Under the pieces are notes generated by a model that was not told where the DNA came from, did no database searches, and saw nothing but the letters and a program-made list of their open reading frames with translations. DNA of 32,617 bases from Desulfurivibrionaceae bacterium (GTDB taxonomy: Bacteria; Desulfobacterota; Desulfobulbia; Desulfobulbales; UBA5123), in the NCBI GenBank assembly GCA_030145325.1, contig JAQYVW010000035.1, forward strand, positions 1 through 32,617, written 5' to 3'. A program made the translations under genes and the position numbers. Each line of letters starts with the position of its first letter. Positions within the stretch are counted from its first letter, which is position 1. This document shows, in pieces, positions 1 through 8,226 of this stretch.

Positions 1-97
1 TTCGATGAACACCTTTTGCCAGTTGTTAAAGTCCGGGCTTAGCATCGTTGGGGAATTTGCTGCTTGCCTTGGTTGTCATTTTTTCTGGAGGGAGAGA

Positions 98-3000
98 ATG
101 GAATATTCAAGAATGAAAAGATCTATTTTGTCGCGGCGAAATGTTTGTGCGATTGTATTTTTGTTATTTGGCTTTTGGGGATTTTGTCCTGATTCTGTAG
201 TAGCGGATAACTCAGTGGAGAGTATTACCCAGGGGCAATACATTCAGAAGCTTGCAGAGAAGATACCTGGAAGTTCTTTGTTGCCTCCAGATGCAACCTC
301 GTTTGACTTACAGCAGCTCTATAATTTTGTTGTCAGTCGTCTCGAGTCACGTGGAATTATTATTGGATCCACGGCAGAGGCGGATACTCCTCTTACTCGT
401 AAAGACTTCATTAATATCACATATTCATTTTTGAGTGAAGCGCCACTTGCTTCAGATATGGAACGTAAATATTTTCTTAAAGAAAAGGGAATTGTTAATC
501 CTAATGATATAGGTATTTTTACTAGTTTTGAGGGTTTGGTGCGGGCCACCCGTTTTACGAGCAACGAAACTGTTGATGTGTCCAGCGCGGTTCCTGTTCT
601 CTTCAAAGATAAAATTGAAACGGATGAGGATTCTCGGGTTGTCTTGCGTTTTGATGACATGTCGGTGTTGACTCTTGGTGAAGAGAGTCTTGTCCTGATT
701 AATGAGATGTTATACGACCCGCAAAGTAAATCGCGGCAGACGGTTATAAATCTTGTCCGGGGCAAGTTACGGGTTAAGGCTGCCAAGATTTCCAGTGTCA
801 AAACCAATTTTGAAATACATACCCCCACTGCTGTAATCGGTGTTCGTGGCACTGAATTTTTAGTTGATGTCGATCGCAAGGGGCATACCAAGGTTATCAC
901 TTTAGAGGGCCTCGTGTCCATGAAGCCGCTGCCGAAGGTCAGGGAGAGGGCAAGTGGTCAGTCCGATCATCAAGCTGAGGGGCAAGAGGGTGAGGGTGAA
1001 CAGAGCGATGAGTCTGGAGGCGATGAAGGGCAAGGTGCCGACGTCGGTGGATCCGGTGACTCCTCTGGCGAAGGTGGTGAAATTTTGGTTGGGGCAAACG
1101 CTGGAGGGTCTGTTGGTGCCGATGGCGCCCTTGAACAGTTGGAATTGACGCAAGTTGATATTGATGCGGCGGTGCAACCAACCACCATGGTTAACCCGGT
1201 GGTCATTGATAATAATGGTAGTGTTGACTCTAGAGAAGTTGATGAATTGTTGTCAGGAGGCGGATTGGTCCCGACGATTGCTGGCCCCAACGATGAACCG
1301 CCAGAGGACGAACCGCCAGTGGATGAACCGCCAGTGGACGAACCGCCAGAGGTTTATCGGCCAGAGGTTAATCCTGGTGATTTGGATTCTGACGGTGATA
1401 GTTATTCAAATAATATAGATGTTTTTCCTTTTGATCCGTTGGAATGGGCAGACAGCGATGGTGATGGGGTGGGTGATAACGGTGATGCTTACCCTCAGGA
1501 TGCAACTCGTTGGCTCGCTTCTTCAATAGATATAAGCGAATTTGCAGCGAGTTTCCAGGAAGATCTTAGTACTGAGCTAAACGCATTGGGGATCGAAAGT
1601 TCCATGATTCTCTCTGCTAAGGAGAAGGTTTATCAAGAAGCTGGCTATAATCTTGCTGCTTTAGCTAATGACGACTGGAATTCCTATTTTGGTTCTGCGG
1701 TCAATGGCTCTTTCGGTGGTCTAGGTGAGGAGATGAACTTTAGTGATGATGATTACTCGCGTCACCCAATAGGATTTATCTTTCCCTTTTACGGTAATAC
1801 CTATGATGATCTATACGTCACTTCAAATGGTTGGATAGCGTTAACTAACTCCACAGAAACAACTGAGTATAGTTCGCTGTGGGAGTACTGGTTATACGAA
1901 GAATATAGAGATGAAACCACCGGTCAAATTGATGAACGTTGGAACCAATTGCTTGATAATAATTATGCAACCATCGCTCCCTTCGGAACTGACCTTGATC
2001 CACGTTACGGTGGCGAAGTTTTCATTGAAACAAGTGAGGATAACAATAAGTGGCGGGCACAATGGGTACGTTTACCTCACTATGGCGATAGCAATGCCAC
2101 GGAAAGCAGTTTTTCTCTAACCCTCTTTTCTGGAGGAGAGATTGCGTTCCTTTATGACGGTCTTAATGAATCGGAAGATGATTGGTTTAGTCTCTTAGTC
2201 GGAATTTCTCCTGGCGCAGACAGCGAGGGAGTGGCGCCGCCAACTTCTTATATCGATATTTCTGATTACTCGCCAAGTCAGCCTTTTGTCGGTGATCCCG
2301 GTGCGGCGATTTTTGAGGGTTTCTATAATGACGGGGATAGTGATTATGTCTATGATTTTGATCTTGACTATACCGCCGTACTTTTTGAACCATATTTGCT
2401 GAACGGTGCAGTTGGTTATACCATGACCCCGTTTTCTTCGGCTCAACTGGTCGAACCTGCCAATTTGGATGAAGCCTATGCGTTACGGCAAGGAGCTAAT
2501 CTTGCCGGTGCCGATGAAATTGCCGCTGGTTTTCTGCCCAGTCAATATGCTTACGGTCTCCAAGTTGGTGATTACATCAATCAGGAATTGTATGAAGCCA
2601 TTGATTCAAGTGAACTTCTTGCTTATGCGGTGCAGGTTGAGGAAGATGTTGTCAACCGTGAAGCATTGGCGACGGTTCGCGACCATGGTGATGAAATGTT
2701 CGCCAATGGTGAATGGAGTAGTCGTAACGAACTTTGGTATACCGTGAACAATGTTCTTGACTACGGCTCCATCCGGAAGCGTGATGCGGCGTTGGCCGAA
2801 ATTGCCGACGCCAAGGCGGGTAGGGTGTTGAAGGATGCCCACGGTAATTGGCTCCGTGTCCAGCAGTATCTATTCAGGCCTGATCCTAATACAATCCAGG
2901 TTGTGGATGTTAATCTGCGTGCTGCCGGCGCCGATGAGTTTGCTGGTTTGACGGTAATGGATTGGCGGACTCGTTTCACCTCTGTGGTTCCTGCCGGTAG

Positions 3001-3613
3001 TGATATCCTCACCTTGCCGTGGAGTGACTATCTCACCACCCAGGAGGTGGGTAGTGAGAGATCTGTCGCTAATGCGACCTCTTACGAGTTGAGTAGCATG
3101 TCCGTGAACTTCCGGCATGGAAGCGACAGTCTCACTGAGTCGAGAGGGTTTGATTCAACCTTAGCTGGTCGTCAGGTTCTTACTGCCGGGACTGAAGCCC
3201 TAGAAGTCAACGGGAAACTATTCGCTTACGACAGCTCGGTGGGTTCGGCCTCTACCTATCTGGTTGAAACCATTTCCGGAGAGTCCAATCTTCCCTTCCA
3301 TTACTATATCCGTGATGAAAATAACGATTACGGTTGTATAGATTTTTATGGTTTCGTTGTTGGTAATGCCCTTGATAGTTCCAGCACTGGCTTGATTACC
3401 GGCTACGAGTCTCTTGATATTAGTAATATCTGGGAGGCCCTGCTTGTCAATATGGCCGGAGGGGTTAATATCGGCAGCAATAATCTCGAGATTTATTTCG
3501 ATGAATATTACAGTGATCTTGGGCTTCTGAACCAACCCATCGATATTATTTATGTTCCTTTGCCGAGTATGGAATGGAAAACCCCGGCAGAAGCTTATCA
3601 GCCTCCTGGTTGA
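98..3613 (+). CDS. Secreted FecR-domain protein with TSP3-like calcium-binding segment
   Basis: Large exported protein of 1171 residues. I place the start at ATG 98 because GGAGGGAGAGA lies directly before it; an upstream in-frame ATG at 5 has no such site. Residues 1-37 read as a signal peptide (basic start, hydrophobic core, then VVADN). Residues about 165-290 form a FecR domain, with the hallmark TPTAVIGVRGTEFLVDV near 242. An acidic Gly/Ser-rich linker follows, then an EPPxD proline repeat (about 399-418) and a DSDGD...DSDGDGVGD segment (about 430-465) like thrombospondin type 3 calcium loops. I do not recognise the last 700 residues as a known domain. FecR domains in periplasmic proteins often work in envelope signalling or ligand sensing. 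The downstream outer-membrane barrel and CHASE2 cyclase suggest one signalling operon; this is inferred. No sigma factor or TonB receptor partner is present, so it is not a classical Fec regulator. Confidence 0.85.
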   Translation: MEYSRMKRSILSRRNVCAIVFLLFGFWGFCPDSVVADNSVESITQGQYIQKLAEKIPGSSLLPPDATSFDLQQLYNFVVSRLESRGIIIGSTAEADTPLTRKDFINITYSFLSEAPLASDMERKYFLKEKGIVNPNDIGIFTSFEGLVRATRFTSNETVDVSSAVPVLFKDKIETDEDSRVVLRFDDMSVLTLGEESLVLINEMLYDPQSKSRQTVINLVRGKLRVKAAKISSVKTNFEIHTPTAVIGVRGTEFLVDVDRKGHTKVITLEGLVSMKPLPKVRERASGQSDHQAEGQEGEGEQSDESGGDEGQGADVGGSGDSSGEGGEILVGANAGGSVGADGALEQLELTQVDIDAAVQPTTMVNPVVIDNNGSVDSREVDELLSGGGLVPTIAGPNDEPPEDEPPVDEPPVDEPPEVYRPEVNPGDLDSDGDSYSNNIDVFPFDPLEWADSDGDGVGDNGDAYPQDATRWLASSIDISEFAASFQEDLSTELNALGIESSMILSAKEKVYQEAGYNLAALANDDWNSYFGSAVNGSFGGLGEEMNFSDDDYSRHPIGFIFPFYGNTYDDLYVTSNGWIALTNSTETTEYSSLWEYWLYEEYRDETTGQIDERWNQLLDNNYATIAPFGTDLDPRYGGEVFIETSEDNNKWRAQWVRLPHYGDSNATESSFSLTLFSGGEIAFLYDGLNESEDDWFSLLVGISPGADSEGVAPPTSYIDISDYSPSQPFVGDPGAAIFEGFYNDGDSDYVYDFDLDYTAVLFEPYLLNGAVGYTMTPFSSAQLVEPANLDEAYALRQGANLAGADEIAAGFLPSQYAYGLQVGDYINQELYEAIDSSELLAYAVQVEEDVVNREALATVRDHGDEMFANGEWSSRNELWYTVNNVLDYGSIRKRDAALAEIADAKAGRVLKDAHGNWLRVQQYLFRPDPNTIQVVDVNLRAAGADEFAGLTVMDWRTRFTSVVPAGSDILTLPWSDYLTTQEVGSERSVANATSYELSSMSVNFRHGSDSLTESRGFDSTLAGRQVLTAGTEALEVNGKLFAYDSSVGSASTYLVETISGESNLPFHYYIRDENNDYGCIDFYGFVVGNALDSSSTGLITGYESLDISNIWEALLVNMAGGVNIGSNNLEIYFDEYYSDLGLLNQPIDIIYVPLPSMEWKTPAEAYQPPG
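1292..1351 (+). repeat. Four tandem 15-bp units encoding EPPxD linker
   Basis: Four near-identical 15-base units of the type GATGAACCGCCAGAG encode the linker DEPPE-DEPPV-DEPPV-DEPPE. Units differ only by GAT/GAC and GAG/GTG changes, and a degenerate fifth unit follows. The period is a multiple of three, so gain or loss of units would change linker length without breaking the frame. It joins the FecR domain to the calcium-loop segment. Confidence 0.85.
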
Positions 3614-3642
3614 TCTCTTTCCACTCTAAGCAAAGGAGAGGC

Positions 3643-3720
3643 ATGATGCTGAATCGGGAAGGAACGTTTTGGGTTTGTTTTTCGGGATTAAAATTTGCTA
3701 ACGGAATCATTCTGATATGA
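3643..3720 (+). CDS. Short leader ORF (25 codons) coupled to the outer-membrane protein gene
   Basis: An ORF of 25 residues starts at tandem ATGs (3643 and 3646) behind the best ribosome-binding site of this interval, AAAGGAGAG at 3632-3640. Its TGA (3718-3720) overlaps the ATG of the barrel gene at 3717 as ATGA. The barrel gene has no clear Shine-Dalgarno of its own, so translation of the leader could deliver ribosomes to it. The peptide begins MMLNREGTFW and resembles no family I know. The AGGAG may also pair with CTCCT at 3603-3607 at the end of the FecR gene, which would hide the site. Coupling is inferred from the arrangement; the peptide may have no function of its own. Confidence 0.5.
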   Translation: MMLNREGTFWVCFSGLKFANGIILI

Positions 3721-4997
3721 AAAATAATGCATGTTGTCGGGGAGGTTATTCAGTTTTGAAAAGTCTTACGGGAATTATGTGTTTGGGTCTGTTGCTTGCG
3801 GTGACGACCAATACCGTTCAGGCCAAGGATGAGGCGCAGGGTGGCGATGCTACCCCCGGCAAATTCGATTGGCTCCTTCAGGCCACTGGTTATCTTACTC
3901 ATTCCCATTTGATGGGGGCATCGCAAATTTTGGGTGGCAATGGTTCCTTGGTGGTGGCACCGGTTTATCAGTTCGATCAGAGCAAGGCTGTGATGCTCCT
4001 CTACAACGGTTCTTATCGGAAGTCAAAACAGATTTATGCTCAGGATGAAGGGCCTAAACTTTTCTCCGAAGATCAGAGTCATAGTGTTACGCCAACCTTC
4101 CGGTATGTCTGGTCGCCTAAGTTTACGATCAGTCCTTCAATATTCTACACCGAGGTGAGGACGAAGGAAACCTCAGCCGATAGCTGGGGTAACGGCCTTT
4201 ATAATTACCGGGATATTGGGGGGGGGGTAAACGGCGAGTATACCCTCAATTCCGACAAGGATGGAAAAGAACTCTTAACCATCGGTTTGCAGCGATATCG
4301 TCGCAAATACCCAAATTTTAGTTCTTTGGCGTCCATGGCCGGCATACCTTTTGAAGAGCGGGAAAAGGATTTTGATGGCACCTTGCTTGCGGCCTCTTAT
4401 GCAAAGATCCGTGCGGGTTGGGCTGCCAAGAGCTCTATTTCCATCCTTGATAAGAATTTCGTCGATAAGCAGGTGGAAACTTCCACCGGCGGGCGGACTG
4501 GTGACCGGCAACATGATTATGTCGCGACGCTGGGTGAGGAATTATCTTACCGCTTTAATGATGATCTAACTGGGTCTTTGCATTGTTCGGTGGCGTATAC
4601 CCAGAGTAATCAAAATCTTGCGGAAGGTTCATTCCCGATCATTACCTTTCATTCTGACTACTATGATTCTCTGGCCTTCACCATCAAGCCTGGTCTTTCT
4701 TACACCCAAAAGCTTGCCGACGAACGGAAAATTACCTACGTTGCGACCTATGGTTTGAGTAAGCTTCATTACTATGATCGGCGGGCTAAAAATGTCGCTG
4801 GTACGTTGCTGAGCGAGGAGGAAAACGATTGGACCCATATCCTCACTCTTAACGCGGTTTACGCTTTGGATAAACATTGGAATATCGGTGCCATTGCCGA
4901 GTACAACAAGGCTAGCTCCAACATGCGTGATGAGCAGGTGTATCGATATAATTATGAGATTTTAAATCTGTCTGCAGGTTTTTCATATCGTTATTAA
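3717..4997 (+). CDS. Outer-membrane beta-barrel protein, possibly phase variable
   Basis: Predicted 426-residue exported protein. The N-terminus carries a signal peptide with an unusually long, Cys-containing basic part, then the core MCLGLLLAVTTNTVQA and cleavage near AKDEA. The rest alternates polar and aromatic or hydrophobic residues with many Tyr, Asn and Gly, and ends in AGFSYRY, typical of the last strand of an outer-membrane barrel. I cannot assign a ligand. It sits between the FecR protein and the CHASE2 cyclase in the same direction, so the three probably form an operon spanning outer membrane, periplasm and inner membrane. Its ATG overlaps the stop of the leader ORF. A TTG at 3756, after GGGGAGG at 3738-3744, is an alternative start that would shorten the signal peptide. 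A run of ten G inside the gene is odd and may allow frameshift switching. Confidence 0.75.
   Translation: MKNNACCRGGYSVLKSLTGIMCLGLLLAVTTNTVQAKDEAQGGDATPGKFDWLLQATGYLTHSHLMGASQILGGNGSLVVAPVYQFDQSKAVMLLYNGSYRKSKQIYAQDEGPKLFSEDQSHSVTPTFRYVWSPKFTISPSIFYTEVRTKETSADSWGNGLYNYRDIGGGVNGEYTLNSDKDGKELLTIGLQRYRRKYPNFSSLASMAGIPFEEREKDFDGTLLAASYAKIRAGWAAKSSISILDKNFVDKQVETSTGGRTGDRQHDYVATLGEELSYRFNDDLTGSLHCSVAYTQSNQNLAEGSFPIITFHSDYYDSLAFTIKPGLSYTQKLADERKITYVATYGLSKLHYYDRRAKNVAGTLLSEEENDWTHILTLNAVYALDKHWNIGAIAEYNKASSNMRDEQVYRYNYEILNLSAGFSYRY
4218..4227 (+). repeat. Homopolymer of ten G inside the barrel gene
   Basis: Ten consecutive G residues encode Gly-Gly-Gly and the first base of the following Val, about 170 codons into the outer-membrane protein gene. 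In this copy the frame is intact. Gain or loss of one base would truncate the protein. Poly-G tracts of this length in surface-protein genes are known contingency loci in other bacteria; here switching is inferred. Confidence 0.9.
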
Positions 4998-5060
4998 GAG
5001 AAGTAGTCGGCAATGTTTTAACAAGTGGTGTCTGGTCTTGCCGGTTCCGACAGGATCTGT

Positions 5061-7343
5061 ATGAAGTCTTTTATTAAGCTTAATCAATATTCAATTTTTG
5101 TAGTCGTCACCATCGCGGCTTTGATTCTCCCCTTTGTTGCGCCTAATTTCACCAGCCGTCTTGAATTGTTCGTTCAGGATCTCTATTTTAATCTGCGTGG
5201 TCCCATTACTCCTGGCGATGAGGTTGTTATCGCCACCATTGACGAGAAGAGTATTGACAAGCTTGGCCGTTGGCCTTGGCATCGCAATGTTATGGCCGAC
5301 CTTGCTGATAGCCTTAGCGATTATGATGTTAAGGTCTTTGGTTTTGATATTGTTTTTTCATCACCAGAAACTGTTGTCGGCGTTGAGCAGCTTCAGCAGG
5401 CTCGTCGCGCCCTTGCCCACGGTGCTGGTGTCGATGATTCTGTGCTCGCCTCTCTTGATCAGGCCGTTAGCGAGGTCGATACCGACCAGCGTTTTTATGA
5501 GTCCCTAAAGCATTCCCGCCGCGCCGTCCTTGGTTATTTCTTTCATTTTTCGCGCCAGGGGCTTGAGCATCTCTCCGAAGCTGATATGGCCGACTACCTG
5601 CGCGTAGTTGCCAAGTCTCGTTATTCAGGGATAAAGAAGGAGCCGGGGGCAAACCTTCGAGATTTGAGTTTGCGCACCGCCTATGCGGTTGAGAGTAATA
5701 TTGGTAAAATTGCTGCTGCCACCAAGAGGGCCGGCTACTTTAACTTCTACCCGGATGTTGATGGGTCGGTGCGAAGGGTGCCTTTACTGGTTAAGTATCG
5801 AGATATGGTGGAGAGGGAGGATGGTGATGACTACATCTTTCCTCCCCTCTCGCTTACGGTCCTAAGAAAGTATCTGAAGAGCGCTATCCTGATTTGGATT
5901 GACCCGGTGGGGGTTGAGAAGGTGGCGCTGATGGGGCTCAAGTCCATCGAAATTCCGACTAATCAGCGGGGTGAGATGCGGATTAACTATTACGGTCCCG
6001 GTAATACCTTTCCCCATTATTCCATCGTTGACATTCTGGAAAAGAAAATTCCGCCTCAACAGCTCAAGGGCAAGATTGTTCTTGTCGGCCCCACCGCAAC
6101 CGCCATTGAGGACTTGCGGGTAACTCCATTCGACAAGGTCTTTCCTGGGGTTGAGGTGCATGCAACGATTATAGATAATATTCTCCATGGCCGTGTTCTT
6201 TCCGATCCTAATTTCCCTTCGCTGTTGATTGATTTTCTTTCTGTCTTGGTTGTCGGTTTTTTCTTGTTGTGGGCGCTTTTGCGTCTTGGCCCGTTTGCGG
6301 GCGGAGCGGTTGTGCTTTCCACGGCCGCATTGATCATGGGTGGGCATTATTATCTTTTTAGCCAACGGCTGATGGTGTTGAATTCGGTACCCCCTCTTCT
6401 GGAGTTGTCTTTTGTGTCCCTGGCTCTGCCCGTCTATCGTTTTGTCCTCCAGGAGAAAGAAAAACGCTATATCCAGGGTGCTTTCAGTCAATATCTGTCG
6501 CCGACGGTTATCGAGCAGATCATTAAAAATCCTTCACTGCTGAAGCTTGGTGGTACTCGCAAAGAGATGACGGTTTTCTTCTCTGATATTGCTGGGTTTT
6601 CATCGGTTTCGGAAATACTTGACTCGCAAGCACTGGTCAAGCTTCTCAACGAATATCTCACCGCTATGACTGAGATAGTTCTTCACTACAATGGCACCAT
6701 TGATAAGTATGAAGGTGATGCTATTATCGCTTTTTTTGGTGCCCCCATGGATGATCCGGAGCACGCTAAAAAATGTTGCCTGATGGCTCTCGATATGGTG
6801 ACTAAACTTTCTGAGTTGCAGGATAAATGGGAGTCTGAGGGTCGCCCTCGGCTTAAGGTGCGGATGGGAATTAATACCGGCACCATGGTTGTTGGTAACA
6901 TGGGGTCCGATATGCGAATGGATTATACGGTCATGGGAGATTCCGTAAACCTTGCCGCACGTTTAGAGGGAGCCAATAAGGAGTATGGCACCGGGATAAT
7001 GATTAGTGAAAATACCTATAATTCATGTCGCAACGATGTTGAGGTGCGGGTCCTTGATTCAATTCGCGTAGTTGGTAAGAAAGAGGTTGTTGTTGTCTAT
7101 GAATTATTGGGATGTCAGGGGACGTTGACCGATAACCAACAGGAGTTGTTGGCCTTATATAATGACGGGCTCCGTTTGTATCGAGAGCGTGAGTGGCGAG
7201 GAGCGATGGATCTTTTTGCCCGCATTCTGGAAATCAACCATGACGATGGTCCTGCTCTCACCTATATGGAGCGTTGTTTGGATTATTTGATTAGGCCTCC
7301 AGGCAAAAACTGGGACGGGGTGTATGTCCTGAAAACTAAATAG
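5061..7343 (+). CDS. CHASE2-domain class III adenylyl cyclase
   Basis: Inner-membrane cyclase of 760 residues, expected to make cAMP from ATP. I chose ATG 5061, with AGGA five bases upstream; the GTG at 5025 has no ribosome-binding site. Residues 10-30 are a membrane segment, about 35-385 a periplasmic CHASE2 sensor domain, about 390-470 three membrane helices, and about 500-660 the catalytic domain. Metal-binding Asp509 (FSDIAGFS) and Asp553 (KYEGDAI) are present, as are transition-state Asn630 and Arg634 (DSVNLAARLEG). Lys549 and Thr623 occupy the purine-selecting positions and form the Lys/Thr pair of bacterial CyaC-type adenylyl cyclases. The last 70 residues are helical and TPR-like. No residue needed for a homodimeric cyclase appears to be missing. 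Its place after the FecR and barrel genes suggests that CHASE2 reads an envelope signal, but the ligand is unknown. Confidence 0.9.
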   Translation: MKSFIKLNQYSIFVVVTIAALILPFVAPNFTSRLELFVQDLYFNLRGPITPGDEVVIATIDEKSIDKLGRWPWHRNVMADLADSLSDYDVKVFGFDIVFSSPETVVGVEQLQQARRALAHGAGVDDSVLASLDQAVSEVDTDQRFYESLKHSRRAVLGYFFHFSRQGLEHLSEADMADYLRVVAKSRYSGIKKEPGANLRDLSLRTAYAVESNIGKIAAATKRAGYFNFYPDVDGSVRRVPLLVKYRDMVEREDGDDYIFPPLSLTVLRKYLKSAILIWIDPVGVEKVALMGLKSIEIPTNQRGEMRINYYGPGNTFPHYSIVDILEKKIPPQQLKGKIVLVGPTATAIEDLRVTPFDKVFPGVEVHATIIDNILHGRVLSDPNFPSLLIDFLSVLVVGFFLLWALLRLGPFAGGAVVLSTAALIMGGHYYLFSQRLMVLNSVPPLLELSFVSLALPVYRFVLQEKEKRYIQGAFSQYLSPTVIEQIIKNPSLLKLGGTRKEMTVFFSDIAGFSSVSEILDSQALVKLLNEYLTAMTEIVLHYNGTIDKYEGDAIIAFFGAPMDDPEHAKKCCLMALDMVTKLSELQDKWESEGRPRLKVRMGINTGTMVVGNMGSDMRMDYTVMGDSVNLAARLEGANKEYGTGIMISENTYNSCRNDVEVRVLDSIRVVGKKEVVVVYELLGCQGTLTDNQQELLALYNDGLRLYREREWRGAMDLFARILEINHDDGPALTYMERCLDYLIRPPGKNWDGVYVLKTK

Positions 7344-7350
7344 GTGGCTG

Positions 7351-7707
7351 ATGCGGTTAGGAGAATTTTTGGTTGCAAAAGATTTGGTCACCGTGGCAGA
7401 TGTTGAGCATGCCCTTGAGACCCAGAGGCAGACCAAGAAATTTTTGGGCTCTTTGGCTGTGGAAGTAGGTCTTCTTTCCCGGCTGGAAAATATTCAGATT
7501 ATTATGGAGCAACAGAAGAGTGGCGGCAGTTATGGGGAAGTGGCGCAAAGGCAGGGATTACTCACCAAACAACAGATTGAAGAATTGGTTGATTTTCAGG
7601 AAAATACCCGCCTATCCCTTGGCAAGGTGTTGGTGGCGGAAACTTCTTTAAGCAGGTTTGATCTTCTCATGACTCTGAAGGAATATGTGGAAAGGTATAA
7701 AAGCTGA
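7351..7707 (+). CDS. Stand-alone MshEN-like protein with four 29-residue repeats
   Basis: Small soluble protein of 118 residues, seven bases after the cyclase stop, with AGGTGG overlapping that stop. It consists of four units starting at residues 2, 31, 60 and 89, each 24 residues plus a 5-residue spacer. This is the spacing of the MshEN (GspE N-terminal) c-di-GMP-binding motif, which has paired 24-residue motifs with a 5-residue gap. Unit 1 keeps RLG at its start and Gln25 at its end; units 2 and 3 keep LG or YG, Gly-Leu-Leu and the final Gln. Units 2-4 lack the initial Arg/Lys, and unit 1 has Asp where Gly is usual, so nucleotide binding is uncertain. No ATPase domain follows, unlike GspE or MshE. 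Translation is probably linked to the cyclase, suggesting a regulatory partner or adaptor. Confidence 0.7.
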   Translation: MRLGEFLVAKDLVTVADVEHALETQRQTKKFLGSLAVEVGLLSRLENIQIIMEQQKSGGSYGEVAQRQGLLTKQQIEELVDFQENTRLSLGKVLVAETSLSRFDLLMTLKEYVERYKS

Positions 7708-7828
7708 AGGCAAGGAAGCGCTATGTCCAGCTTTGAGTGATTGCATCGATGCCCCTTCTGTGCTATGAGATGGAAGATATTGAGTATTTTGTCCCTCCGG
7801 TTACTCTCTCCCGACAAGGCCGTATTGT

Positions 7829-8140
7829 ATGCTCCCCCAATTTTCAATCCGGGAACGAAAAAGATTCTGGACATTATTCAGCGTAATGCTGCTGGTTTTT
7901 TGTCTGTGGTTGTTTTTTGCGCCCAATGGTGTGGTTCGTTACTATCGGTTGCGTCAGGAAATCGCCGAGCTCAAGCAAGAGAATGAAATTCTTGAGCAAC
8001 AAAAGAGCTCCCTTGCCGAAGATATTGAGCGGCTTAAAACGGACCCTGCCTACCTTGAAGAGGTGACCAGGGATAAGTATGGGTTTATTCGTAAAAATGA
8101 GATGATTTTCGATTTTTCCAAGCGGCGGAAAAAGCATTGA
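7829..8140 (+). CDS. ftsB: FtsB/DivIC-family septum formation protein
   Basis: Protein of 103 residues with the bitopic FtsB/DivIC layout: short cytoplasmic N-terminus, one membrane helix (about 13-32, FWTLFSVMLLVFCLWLFF), then a heptad-type coiled coil rich in Glu, Gln and Leu (about 38-68), and the conserved tail DPAYLEEVTRDKYGFIRKNE. FtsB/DivIC works with FtsL and FtsQ/DivIB in the division complex. Length fits the family. The ATG has AAGG nine bases upstream. It lies about 120 bases after the MshEN-like gene with no terminator seen between them, so it may be co-transcribed with the signalling genes. That neighbourhood is unusual; ftsB is often found beside enolase or sugar-nucleotide genes. 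The family is clear, but whether it is ftsB or a DivIC paralogue is less certain. Confidence 0.8.
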   Translation: MLPQFSIRERKRFWTLFSVMLLVFCLWLFFAPNGVVRYYRLRQEIAELKQENEILEQQKSSLAEDIERLKTDPAYLEEVTRDKYGFIRKNEMIFDFSKRRKKH

Positions 8141-8226
8141 CGCGTCAGGTTGGCACGTGTTATCTCCAATGTGGTTAGTTGATCAGGTTGCTATATATCT
8201 TGCCTCTAAGAGATCAGGGAGACTAC

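Noticed and set aside
319-921. 200-codon frame antisense to the FecR gene
   Set aside because: Shadow of the real coding frame; no start signal or family resemblance.
5862-6491. 209-codon frame antisense to the CHASE2 cyclase
   Set aside because: Low-complexity basic translation without motifs, fully inside a clear gene.
7722-7739. Five-codon ORF after the MshEN-like gene with AAGGAAG upstream
   Set aside because: Too short to support as a gene; probably a chance ATG behind a purine run.
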